Notes under the pieces: generated by a model
What the model saw: the letters and a program-made list of their open reading frames with translations, nothing else
What the model was told of the DNA's origin: nothing
Database searches by the model: none
NCBI GenBank assembly: GCA_964456445.1
Contig: CAYWBI010000061.1
Location: forward strand, 1 to 19,343
DNA length: 19,343 nucleotides
Origin: CAYWBI01 sp964456445
Lineage (GTDB): Bacteria > Calditrichota > Calditrichia > Calditrichales > J004
Reading direction: 5' to 3'
In this document: positions 6,073-13,303 of the stretch, in pieces
Layout: every line of letters starts with the position of its first letter
How positions within the stretch are numbered: the first letter of the stretch is position 1
Position numbers and translations under genes: made by a program

Positions 6073-7851
6073 TTAACTGTTTACCGGCAATATAATTTTG
6101 AATACGCTGCCCTTTCCCGGTTCACTATCCACAGCCACAGATCCACCATGAATTTGGGCAATATGTTTTACGATCGCCAGCCCGAGGCCCGTGCCGCCTA
6201 GTTTTCGACTGCGCGCCTTATCAACCCGGTAAAAACGTTCAAAAATACGTGGTAAATGTTCCTTTGGGATTCCCCTGCCCTGATCTTGGACGCTTAGGAT
6301 AAAGGTTTCATTTTCCCGGTAGCATTGAACGTGTATGATGCCTTTTTCCGGGCTATATTTTATCGCGTTATCAATCAAATTAGTCAACGCTTCTTCCAGC
6401 AGTTGTGAGTTGATCTTGGCAACGCAGGATCCTTCACAATTAATCTCAACCTGAACATGGTTTTTATCTGCATTTATGCTACAGGTTTGTACAGCTGCTT
6501 CCACGACTGATAGCAAAGTATCGTCATAAAGTTCAATTTGAGTTTCGCCCTCTCCGTCGCGATCTAAACGCGAAAGAGATAAAATATCCTCAAGAATAAG
6601 ACTAAGACGATCGGTTTGACGATAGATAATATCCACAAAACGAGCGGCATTTTCTTTGTCATCAAGCGCCCCGTCTTTTAATGCTTCGGCAAATCCTTTT
6701 ATCGATGTTAACGGCGTCCGCAATTCATGGGACACATTTGATACAAATTCCTTTCGTACTTTTTCTAGCTGCCGCAGTCGTGTTACATCGTTTAAAACCA
6801 GCAGTGCACCAATGGTTTTCCCGGGATCATCGCGCAGACTGCGCGCGTTTAGTTTGAGGCATTGCTCCGGGTTGCCGCCAACTGTGATTTCATCTTCCAA
6901 CGGCTCACCTTCTTCGAGAACACTAACCAATAATTCAGCAATTTGTCCATCCGGAATTACGTTTCTGATGTCCTCGCCGCTTACATTTATTTTGGATATT
7001 CGAAGCAAACGATAAGCGGCCGTATTAATACTGATGATTCGCGCCGATGTATCGACAGCAACAACACCTTCCAACATGCTTTCAAAGACTGCTTTTTGTT
7101 CGTTTTTCTGGCGCATAATGGTTTGTAGTTTGTCGTCAATTTGTCTGGTCATTTCGTTTAGCGAATCTGACAACTGGGCCATTTCGCGTGTTTTGGGTTT
7201 TGGTAGCTGCAAAGAAAAATCACCATCTGAGATGTGTTTTACTCTTCGAATGATTTGTTCCAGGGGGGTGGTTATCCGGCGGGATACAACAAATCCAATC
7301 AGCAGGGCAACCAGAGCCATGACCAGACCGGAAATGACGATTCGCTGTTGAGATGCGGCAATTGTACCCTCAATATCACTGAGATTTTTCGAAGTTCGAA
7401 TATAATAAATTTGTCCGTCGTGCAGGCGAAATCGCAGGGCCACATACATCATCTTTCGTTGAAGCGTATGGCTAAAGCGGATTTTTTCGCCAAAACCATC
7501 CTGCTGGGCTTGAATAATTTCAGGTCTTGATTTATGATTTTCCATTTGATTTGGGTCTTTTTCAGAATCTGCCAATACAAGCCCACTGGAGTCTATTATA
7601 GTTGTCCGAACGGATATTGCATGTGATGGATTTGAGAGCATCGCCGGCAATTTAGGATCATTTAACTCTAACTGAAGATTGACCACGATATCGTGGATAA
7701 AATTGGCTTGATTACGCAGACTTTGACCCGTTTCATCGATATAAAATTGCCTGCCAAGCGACGATGCATACCAAGTTACAATGAGTAAGGCAAATATTGA
7801 TATCAAAAAAGATGTAATAAAAATTTGAGTTCCAAGTTTCGATTTGCTCAT
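6073..7851 (-). CDS. PhoR-like sensor histidine kinase
   Basis: A 592-residue membrane kinase. Domains in order: transmembrane helix at about 9-30, a periplasmic sensor region of about 140 residues, a second helix at about 171-190, and a HAMP linker (RRITTPLEQIIRRVKHISDG). A PAS domain follows at about 250-355, then HisKA with phospho-acceptor His375 (VSHELRTPLTSIKGF). The ATPase domain has N box NLIDNAIKYS (491-500), G1 box DQGRGIP, F box RIFERFYRVD and G2 box GGTGLGL (552-558). This order is that of PhoR-type kinases. All catalytic motifs are intact. The start ATG overlaps the stop of the response regulator gene as ATGA, so kinase and regulator are coupled. The periplasmic sensor is larger than in enterobacterial PhoR, so phosphate as the signal is not certain; no pst or phoU genes are in the window. 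Confidence 0.93.
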   Translation of the reverse strand: MSKSKLGTQIFITSFLISIFALLIVTWYASSLGRQFYIDETGQSLRNQANFIHDIVVNLQLELNDPKLPAMLSNPSHAISVRTTIIDSSGLVLADSEKDPNQMENHKSRPEIIQAQQDGFGEKIRFSHTLQRKMMYVALRFRLHDGQIYYIRTSKNLSDIEGTIAASQQRIVISGLVMALVALLIGFVVSRRITTPLEQIIRRVKHISDGDFSLQLPKPKTREMAQLSDSLNEMTRQIDDKLQTIMRQKNEQKAVFESMLEGVVAVDTSARIISINTAAYRLLRISKINVSGEDIRNVIPDGQIAELLVSVLEEGEPLEDEITVGGNPEQCLKLNARSLRDDPGKTIGALLVLNDVTRLRQLEKVRKEFVSNVSHELRTPLTSIKGFAEALKDGALDDKENAARFVDIIYRQTDRLSLILEDILSLSRLDRDGEGETQIELYDDTLLSVVEAAVQTCSINADKNHVQVEINCEGSCVAKINSQLLEEALTNLIDNAIKYSPEKGIIHVQCYRENETFILSVQDQGRGIPKEHLPRIFERFYRVDKARSRKLGGTGLGLAIVKHIAQIHGGSVAVDSEPGKGSVFKIILPVNS

Positions 7852-8540
7852 TCTTCATCCTTAAACCGATAACCGACACCGCGAACCGTTTGGATATAGT
7901 GACCACAGGTACCAAGTTTTTTTCGCAATCCAACAATTTGTACATCGATGGAGCGCTCCGTAACCGGATAATCTGCTCCACGCAAAGCATCCACAATCTG
8001 ATATCGGGTATAGACCCAGCCGCGTTTACTTGCCAACAATTGCAATAATCGGAACTCGGAAAATGTTAATTCAATCAATTTACCATCAATGCTTACTTCA
8101 TGCCGTCCAGGATGTATCGATATTTCATTGATACGAAGAACGTCATCGTCGGTTGGAATTGTACGGTTTTTGCGGCGGAACACCGCTTTCATCCGTGCGA
8201 CAAGAACCCGGGCACTAAATGGTTTAACAATGTAATCATCCGCGCCAAGCTCCAAACCACTGACGATATCCGCTTCTTCTCCTTTGGCCGTAAGCATGAT
8301 TATTGGGACATTTTCCAGCGTGCTGTCCCGCTTTATATCCCGGCAAACATCAAACCCATCAACGCCGGGCAGCATCAGATCCAACAAAATCATATCCGGT
8401 TTTTCAGTTTTTACGGATGTCAAGATTTCTTCTCCGGTAATAAAGCGCCTGACCTGATATTTTTCTTTTAACAGGATGAATTCGATTAGATCAAGAATAT
8501 CTTCTTCATCATCTACTACAAATATTGTTTGATTGGCCAT
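7848..8540 (-). CDS. PhoB/OmpR-family response regulator
   Basis: The ATG at 8540 is preferred over the in-frame ATG at 8564 because GGAG lies a few bases before it (GGAGATGACATG). That gives 230 residues. The receiver domain has the acidic pair Asp10-Asp11 (VVDDEED), phospho-acceptor Asp54 (LLDLMLPGVDGFDV) and the conserved lysine in MLTAKGE, followed by GADDYIVKPFS. The C-terminal winged-helix DNA-binding domain has LTFSEFRLLQLLASKRG and ends TVRGVGYRFKDEE, typical of the OmpR/PhoB class. It is co-transcribed with the kinase gene downstream (ATGA overlap), which is its likely phospho-donor. Targets cannot be named from the window; I found no convincing PHO box upstream. Confidence 0.93.
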   Translation of the reverse strand: MANQTIFVVDDEEDILDLIEFILLKEKYQVRRFITGEEILTSVKTEKPDMILLDLMLPGVDGFDVCRDIKRDSTLENVPIIMLTAKGEEADIVSGLELGADDYIVKPFSARVLVARMKAVFRRKNRTIPTDDDVLRINEISIHPGRHEVSIDGKLIELTFSEFRLLQLLASKRGWVYTRYQIVDALRGADYPVTERSIDVQIVGLRKKLGTCGHYIQTVRGVGYRFKDEE

Positions 8541-8780
8541 GTCATCTCCAGATATATCCTGCAATTTATGTTTTTTTTATTAGAGATATGTTAGACGAGT
8601 ATGAAAATTATGTTAGCAAACAGACGACAATCGTGCCCTGAATCCAACGAGAGCAGTCCTACTTTTAAGTTTCTTCAATAACAATTTTCAAGACTCCAAT
8701 AACGAATATGGACACAATTGTGCGATTCGCCGACGCTCATCATTTTGTCCAGCTTCGATAAGGCTATTGCCCACGAGTTG
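8541..8780. other. Gap upstream of the phoB-like gene
   Basis: About 240 bases between the dehydrogenase stop and the regulator start, both on the minus strand. It should hold the promoter of the two-component pair. The part nearest the regulator (8560-8640) is AT-rich, with a run of Ts on the plus strand at 8571-8578. I see no clear promoter consensus, no terminator hairpin and no gene. Confidence 0.4.
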
Positions 8781-9746
8781 TTATATTGGCCAGATGAGTT
8801 TCCCGGTTTCCCAAAAGGCCATGAGCTGCCGGACGGATTGCTCGGATTTGCGTTCCACCGATTCATGCGTGTTAAAAGCATTGTGCGGTGTTAAGATCAC
8901 ATTGTCTTTTTTACGAAGAGCCATCAAGGCCTTAACTTGCGGGTGATCACTTGCGATGCCATCACGCAAATAAGCGGCCAACTCTTTTTCGGCGTCGAAA
9001 ACATCCAGGGCAATCCCGGAAAGGCAATCATCTTCTATGGCTTTTACAAGATGCGTTGTGGGCGAAAGTTCTCCGCGGGATATATTTACAAAAAGGGCTG
9101 CCTTTTTGGTTTGATGCCAAAAAGCATCATCAAAATAGCCTCTGTTCTGATCGGTCAAATTCATGGAGGCAACAATAATATCCGCCCGGGCGGCCGCATC
9201 CATTGGTTGTAAATATGTCACATCATCAAAGCGTTTTACAATGTCCACACCAAAAACATCCATCCGTAACGCTCGTGCAATATCGACTATTTCATGACCT
9301 ATATTGCCCACCCCAAAAACGACAAGCGTTTTCCCGGTCAATTCCAGACCCGTCAGACCGTCGCGGACAAAACCGGGGAACTTTTTTTGCTGATTATTGA
9401 AGCCCCGCAGCAGTGCCAGCCAAAATAAAAGTGCCTGTTCAGCTACGGCGCGGTTGCAATAAAGTGGAAGATGCCCCATGGCAGCGCTTGTGCCGGTAAG
9501 TTTTCGATAGGCGCTAAGATGGTCATAACCGGTGCTGCGCGAGATAAAAGCCTCGACATTTCCTGCCCAGTTAGTTGGAATAATACTTTGGGTCCGCGTA
9601 CTGATTATGGCTGCAGGGAGTTGATCATGGCCCGCTTCCTGAATGGTTTTCCAGGTAAATCCAGCTTTGATTCTACTGGGTAAATATTTTTTTAAACTTG
9701 TTTGTTCTTCTTCAAATGCTTCATAAAAATAAACCGTGTATTCCAT
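8781..9746 (-). CDS. D-isomer-specific 2-hydroxyacid dehydrogenase
   Basis: A 321-residue NAD-dependent dehydrogenase of the D-2-hydroxyacid family. The nucleotide-binding glycine motif GVGNIG is at 145-150, with acidic Asp168 (GVDI) in the place that favours NAD. The catalytic set is Arg224 (NISRGE), Glu253 (DVFDAE) and His288 (TPHNAF). The N-terminal substrate domain contains STGYDHLS, as in D-lactate dehydrogenase-like members. The reaction is reversible reduction of a 2-oxoacid to the D-2-hydroxyacid; lactate, glycerate or other substrates cannot be separated from sequence alone. AGGTGATG just before the ATG supports the start. The 74-base gap to the thioesterase gene allows co-transcription with the MeaB/thioesterase pair, but this is unproven. 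Confidence 0.9.
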   Translation of the reverse strand: MEYTVYFYEAFEEEQTSLKKYLPSRIKAGFTWKTIQEAGHDQLPAAIISTRTQSIIPTNWAGNVEAFISRSTGYDHLSAYRKLTGTSAAMGHLPLYCNRAVAEQALLFWLALLRGFNNQQKKFPGFVRDGLTGLELTGKTLVVFGVGNIGHEIVDIARALRMDVFGVDIVKRFDDVTYLQPMDAAARADIIVASMNLTDQNRGYFDDAFWHQTKKAALFVNISRGELSPTTHLVKAIEDDCLSGIALDVFDAEKELAAYLRDGIASDHPQVKALMALRKKDNVILTPHNAFNTHESVERKSEQSVRQLMAFWETGKLIWPI

Positions 9747-9820
9747 AAATCATCACCTAATAGATTGGTTTGCATGTGCGCATTGGGCTGCGTGATCGTG
9801 CTCAAAAAGTTTTGATATGA

Positions 9821-10333
9821 TCACTGCAATTTCGAGTCATAAACAAATAAATCGTCCGGCATATCACCCATTGCCCTAAATTTTTCTTTTCCCTGTTCAA
9901 TAAACAGGCTTCGCGTTTTACAAAAAAGTTTTTGCTGTTCATCCATTAGGCAACCATTTAAGGTCAGCTTTTTTCCATCTTCTTCATCAACCCAGGCTTC
10001 AATAAAAACCGTCTGACCAATTGGTACTGCGGCAATGTAATCAATCTGAAGACGAGCGGTTACGGAGTAAAGACCGTTCATCCAGGCCGCGGCACCAAGG
10101 GCCTCATCTAAAACGGCTGCAATCGCCCCGCCATGCGCATGGCCTGGTGGGCCCATGGCCTTTCGCCCAAAAACCAGCGTTGCATAAAACCTTCTAAGAG
10201 CCTGGTTAAAGTAATATTCAATCGAAATAAAATCATCAATAATCCCACCCGAAACAAATGACTGGAGACTTTTGTGGGTCGTCACCAGACGGGCTTCTTT
10301 AATTTTATCGCGTATGGAAATTTTATAATTCAT
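9821..10333 (-). CDS. PaaI-type hotdog-fold thioesterase
   Basis: A 170-residue hotdog protein. The family signature GHAHGGAIAAVLDEALGAAA (64-83) holds the His-Gly-Gly turn at 67-69 and the acidic pair Asp76-Glu77 on the central helix, typical of PaaI/4HBT-like acyl-CoA thioesterases. The preceding GPPGHAHGG loop binds the acyl thioester in known members. The C-terminal strands (VFIEAWVDEEDGKKLTLNG and CKTRSLFIE) match the hotdog sheet. The gene starts inside the end of the MeaB-type gene (11-nt overlap), so expression is coupled. That pairing suggests hydrolysis of a CoA intermediate in a propionyl/methylmalonyl-CoA context, as inference. The acyl specificity cannot be read from sequence. 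Confidence 0.88.
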   Translation of the reverse strand: MNYKISIRDKIKEARLVTTHKSLQSFVSGGIIDDFISIEYYFNQALRRFYATLVFGRKAMGPPGHAHGGAIAAVLDEALGAAAWMNGLYSVTARLQIDYIAAVPIGQTVFIEAWVDEEDGKKLTLNGCLMDEQQKLFCKTRSLFIEQGKEKFRAMGDMPDDLFVYDSKLQ

Positions 10334-11342
10334 CAGTTAGTCCGGTTTGACTTTTTATTTGTTTCAGGATGAGCATGGCCGCACCGGTAGCAGTTTGCTT
10401 GCCACGACGCACGTCATCTTCATATTTTTTAAATTGGTCACGAAGCGTAGAATTATTTAGAAGCATCTGAACAAGACGGGTATTAACAGTATGGCGCAAC
10501 CATTGAACTTCCTGTTTCTTACGCAACTCTTCAAAAAGATGTGATTCCTTTCGTAGTCGAACAAAATTCTGTACGACTTTCCATATTTCCTTTATTCCTT
10601 TGTTTTCCTGAGCCGAACAGGTCAAAACCGGTGGTCGCCAGTCATCATCGCCCGAAGCAAGATAGTGCAAGGCCAGCTTTAATTCCCCACGTGCATTTTC
10701 CGCTGCAGATTGATTAACACCATCTGCTTTGTTTACCACAATGGCATCCGCCATTTCGATGACACCCTTCTTGATGCCCTGCAGTTCATCTCCCGCACCG
10801 GCAATTTGCAACAACAAAAAGAAATCCACCATCGAGCGGACTTCCGTTTCGCCCTGTCCAACGCCCATGGTCTCCACAAGTACCACATCATAACCTGCCG
10901 CTTCGCACAAAACAATGGATTCGCGTGTTTGTCGGGTGACACCGCCGAGTTCGCCACCGGAGGGTGATGGTCGGATAAATGCCGCATCCGAGCGTGACAA
11001 CATATCCATGCGCGTTTTATCACCTAGAATGCTGCCACCACTTTTACTGCTGCTGGGATCGATAGCCAGAACAGCGACCTTATGCCCGCTTTCGAGCAGA
11101 TATCTACCCAAGGCCTCAATGAGTGTGCTTTTTCCGGTGCCGGGAGCGCCGGTTATACCAAGCCGTATGGATTTTCCACTAAACGGCAACAGACGTTTTA
11201 CAAGCTGCTGGGCTTGTTGAAAATGATCGACTGAATTGCTTTCGATGAGCGTAATCGCCCGCGCAAGGGCCACACGGTCACCTTTTTTTATGCCGGAACA
11301 ATAGCCGTCTATATCATTTGACCTGGAACCGCTACTTTGCAT
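10323..11342 (-). CDS. meaB: MeaB/ArgK-type GTPase, chaperone of methylmalonyl-CoA mutase
   Basis: A 339-residue G3E-family GTPase. It has the P-loop GAPGTGKST (65-73), the family block DPSSSKSGGSILGDKTRM (95-112), the ETMGVGQGETEV segment around 157-168 with the switch residues, and the base-recognition motif NKAD (204-207). A helical C-terminal dimerisation part follows. MeaB proteins load and protect the adenosylcobalamin cofactor of methylmalonyl-CoA mutase and use GTP to exclude damaged cofactor. The mutase genes usually lie next to it but are not in this window, so they would be elsewhere. The older name ArgK (arginine transport kinase) is not supported for this family. The gene overlaps the downstream thioesterase gene by 11 nt. 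The start at 11342 has a purine-rich GAGAAG upstream. Confidence 0.93.
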   Translation of the reverse strand: MQSSGSRSNDIDGYCSGIKKGDRVALARAITLIESNSVDHFQQAQQLVKRLLPFSGKSIRLGITGAPGTGKSTLIEALGRYLLESGHKVAVLAIDPSSSKSGGSILGDKTRMDMLSRSDAAFIRPSPSGGELGGVTRQTRESIVLCEAAGYDVVLVETMGVGQGETEVRSMVDFFLLLQIAGAGDELQGIKKGVIEMADAIVVNKADGVNQSAAENARGELKLALHYLASGDDDWRPPVLTCSAQENKGIKEIWKVVQNFVRLRKESHLFEELRKKQEVQWLRHTVNTRLVQMLLNNSTLRDQFKKYEDDVRRGKQTATGAAMLILKQIKSQTGLTDEL

Positions 11343-11650
11343 TGGCTTCTCAATTGATTACTGAAAGAATTTATTTGCCGCCAATCTGTTGGCATTTAAT
11401 TTGGAAGTATGTTTTTTAAAAGGCGATTTAGGAAGGTAACGGAACTTGATAATAAAAACAATGGCATTAACGCCTTGCGGGAACAGATGAAACCATAAAA
11501 AAGCGGAGATGGATGAGCATCTCCGCTTGACATATTACCAAGAGCAGTATTGGTTAACCGATCTTGTTTATGACCCATCATTCGGTAGGTTTACCATGAT
11601 CATACACCGGATAACGGTTAGAATTTCTATGAGCATAACCTATTTATTAT
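11343..11650. other. Gap between meaB and the carbohydrate operon
   Basis: About 310 bases. It must carry the meaB promoter (next to 11343) and holds the terminator at 11497-11528. A 29-codon plus-strand frame (11409-11498, beginning MFFKRRFRKVTELDNKNNGI) ends just before the hairpin. It lacks a properly spaced ribosome site, so I do not call it a gene. No other structure was found. Confidence 0.5.
11497..11528 (-). terminator. Rho-independent terminator closing the carbohydrate operon
   Basis: A perfect 11-bp stem (AAGCGGAGATG at 11501-11511 with CATCTCCGCTT at 11518-11528) encloses a 6-base loop. On the minus strand it runs into a T-tract of six (A-run at 11497-11502 on the plus strand). 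It lies about 120 bases after the stop of the 47-residue membrane protein gene. Confidence 0.85.
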
Positions 11651-11794
11651 TTAAGCATCATTAGAATTCTTCAGATCACGAAACATATCTTTTAATTCGG
11701 GATAGCCTTTATAAAGAATTTTTACCGACATATAGCTAAACGACACAAGTGAAAACAGAATTACAATCAGCCAAACAATTTCCCATATTTTCAT
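11651..11794 (-). CDS. 47-residue single-span membrane protein coupled to the symporter
   Basis: A short gene easily missed by length cut-offs. It begins MKIWEIVWLIVILFSLVSFS, continues with YMSVKILYKGYPELKDMF and ends LKNSNDA. Residues 4-24 form one hydrophobic helix; the rest is a charged, probably cytoplasmic tail. Its ATG overlaps the stop of the sodium:solute symporter as ATGA. A strong ribosome site GGAGG (11802-11806 on the plus strand) lies 7 bases upstream, inside the symporter's last codons. Overlap, ribosome site and the terminator after it argue that it is real. Some SSS-family symporters are known to have small companion membrane proteins (PanF with YhdT, and small accessory proteins beside other symporters). 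By analogy this may be a subunit or stabiliser of the transporter. That role is inference. Confidence 0.8.
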   Translation of the reverse strand: MKIWEIVWLIVILFSLVSFSYMSVKILYKGYPELKDMFRDLKNSNDA

Positions 11795-13272
11795 AACAGT
11801 TCCTCCCTTGTCTTTAATGGCTCAATAATATTATGCACGTAAGACCCAACATACATTCCTAAAAAGGCCAGGATAAACCCGCCCCAACCCATTATCGACG
11901 TCCATCCCGCCCGCACATCCTGCGGTAGAACAAGATAGAGTATAGGCGGCACCATGCCAAGGGTAAAGGCAAGATAGGCGCCGCCCGAACGCGCTTTTTT
12001 CCAATAAACGCCAAATGACACCCCGGCAAGAACTCCGGGAATAAACAACATACCGGTCATGTTTAGGTAAAAATAAAGATAACCCTCCAATTTATGAAAG
12101 AGCGACCACCAAATGATAAAAACCATAACAACAGCCATGGTAATCCGGCTGATAACCAAACTTAATTTATCACCGGGTTCCTTCTTACGAAAGAACTTGA
12201 ACACACCGGCAATGATATCCTGCGATACGACAGAACTCCAGGACAACAAATAACTGGCATACGTTGACATGGACGCAGCAAGCAGGCCCGCGAAAATAAG
12301 GCCAAGAAATCCTTTTGGGACAATTTTTAACAAGAACAAGGGCAAAGCATTTAGTGAATCAACACCCGGGCCAAGCAATGCGAGCGCCATAATGCCCCAA
12401 AATATGGGTAGAATGGCCCGAGATAAAAACATCAAACCAGACCATTTATAAATTTTTTGTCCTGTAGCCGAATTCTTTGAAGAGAACAACCTCATGGAGA
12501 TCGCTTGCCAGCCAACAAGTAAGGCGACCCAAAGCAAAATCTGCCATATCAGAAAACCGACTCCAAAATCACTACCGGTGATTGATGGAAAAAAGGGATT
12601 AAGGCCTTTTTCGCCAAGTGTTGCCCGCGTATGCTCGAGAATTGTGCTCCAATCAACATGCCAAACACCGGCTATAGTTATAAAAATCATACCAAAACTT
12701 AGCAAGGCATATTGGATATAATTGGTTATAATGACCGAAACCATGCCGCCCACAAGCGTATAAACCAGGACTATGGTCAGCATCACAACCATCGTTGTCA
12801 AAATATATTCCTGAGGAATGCCGGTAATTGTATTAATAAATTTTGCTTCCACACCCGGAAATACCCCGAAATTTAAAATTCCGCCAACAGCCATGATGAT
12901 CCCCACATAAAAACGTACCCCGCGACTAAAGCGTCGGGAAAAGAACTCCGGGATGGTCATTATCTTCATCTCAAGCAATGGCTTGATAACAAAGCCTGTT
13001 TTTCCCAAAAACCAATAGGCAAGAAGCGGTGGAAAGGCCGCCATTAAACCTGAGAACCCCGCTTGATAACCAAGCTGTGCGTAATATATATAAGTGATCA
13101 TACCAATTTCCGTGCACATCATGGAAATAAGGCCCAAATTGAACTGCATGGATCGATTGGCCACAAGATAATCATTAATGCCCGTAACATATTTTCGAAC
13201 AAGATAGCCGGATAAGAAAACGGCGACGATATAAACCAGTACAATCAAAATATCTATCAGATCAAGATTCAT
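11791..13272 (-). CDS. Sodium:solute symporter (SSS/SLC5 family)
   Basis: A 493-residue integral membrane protein with about 13 hydrophobic helices, starting with LIDILIVLVYIVAVFLSGYL. The early segment around NDYLVANRSMQFNLGLIS matches the family pattern of SSS transporters, and LLAASMSTYASYLLSWSSVVSQDI carries the small/hydroxyl-residue helix that lines the Na2 site in vSGLT-like structures. It would import an organic solute with Na+ across the inner membrane. The adjacent glycosidase genes suggest a sugar such as galactose or a released disaccharide, but SSS members also carry sialic acid, proline, pantothenate and more, so the substrate is inferred only from context. Ribosome site AAGGAA precedes the ATG. 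It is 31 bases after the GH36-like gene and overlaps the small membrane protein gene by 4 nt. Confidence 0.92.
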   Translation of the reverse strand: MNLDLIDILIVLVYIVAVFLSGYLVRKYVTGINDYLVANRSMQFNLGLISMMCTEIGMITYIYYAQLGYQAGFSGLMAAFPPLLAYWFLGKTGFVIKPLLEMKIMTIPEFFSRRFSRGVRFYVGIIMAVGGILNFGVFPGVEAKFINTITGIPQEYILTTMVVMLTIVLVYTLVGGMVSVIITNYIQYALLSFGMIFITIAGVWHVDWSTILEHTRATLGEKGLNPFFPSITGSDFGVGFLIWQILLWVALLVGWQAISMRLFSSKNSATGQKIYKWSGLMFLSRAILPIFWGIMALALLGPGVDSLNALPLFLLKIVPKGFLGLIFAGLLAASMSTYASYLLSWSSVVSQDIIAGVFKFFRKKEPGDKLSLVISRITMAVVMVFIIWWSLFHKLEGYLYFYLNMTGMLFIPGVLAGVSFGVYWKKARSGGAYLAFTLGMVPPILYLVLPQDVRAGWTSIMGWGGFILAFLGMYVGSYVHNIIEPLKTREELL

Positions 13273-13303
13273 CTATACATTCCTTTTATAGCCGTGGAAT
13301 AAA

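Noticed and set aside
8564..8564. Upstream ATG as the start of the response regulator
   Set aside because: The ATG at 8540 has GGAG at good spacing and gives the usual receiver-domain N-terminus.
8675..8881. 68-residue minus-strand frame at the end of the dehydrogenase gene
   Set aside because: It mostly overlaps the dehydrogenase C-terminus in another frame, without a ribosome site or a known family.
11409..11498. 29-codon plus-strand frame (MFFKRRFRKV...) before the terminator
   Set aside because: The ribosome site spacing is wrong and it is not supported by any neighbour. The downstream hairpin has its T-tract on the other strand.
11396..11581. 61-residue minus-strand frame across the terminator
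   Set aside because: It reads through the perfect hairpin and T-tract, so it is not a likely gene.
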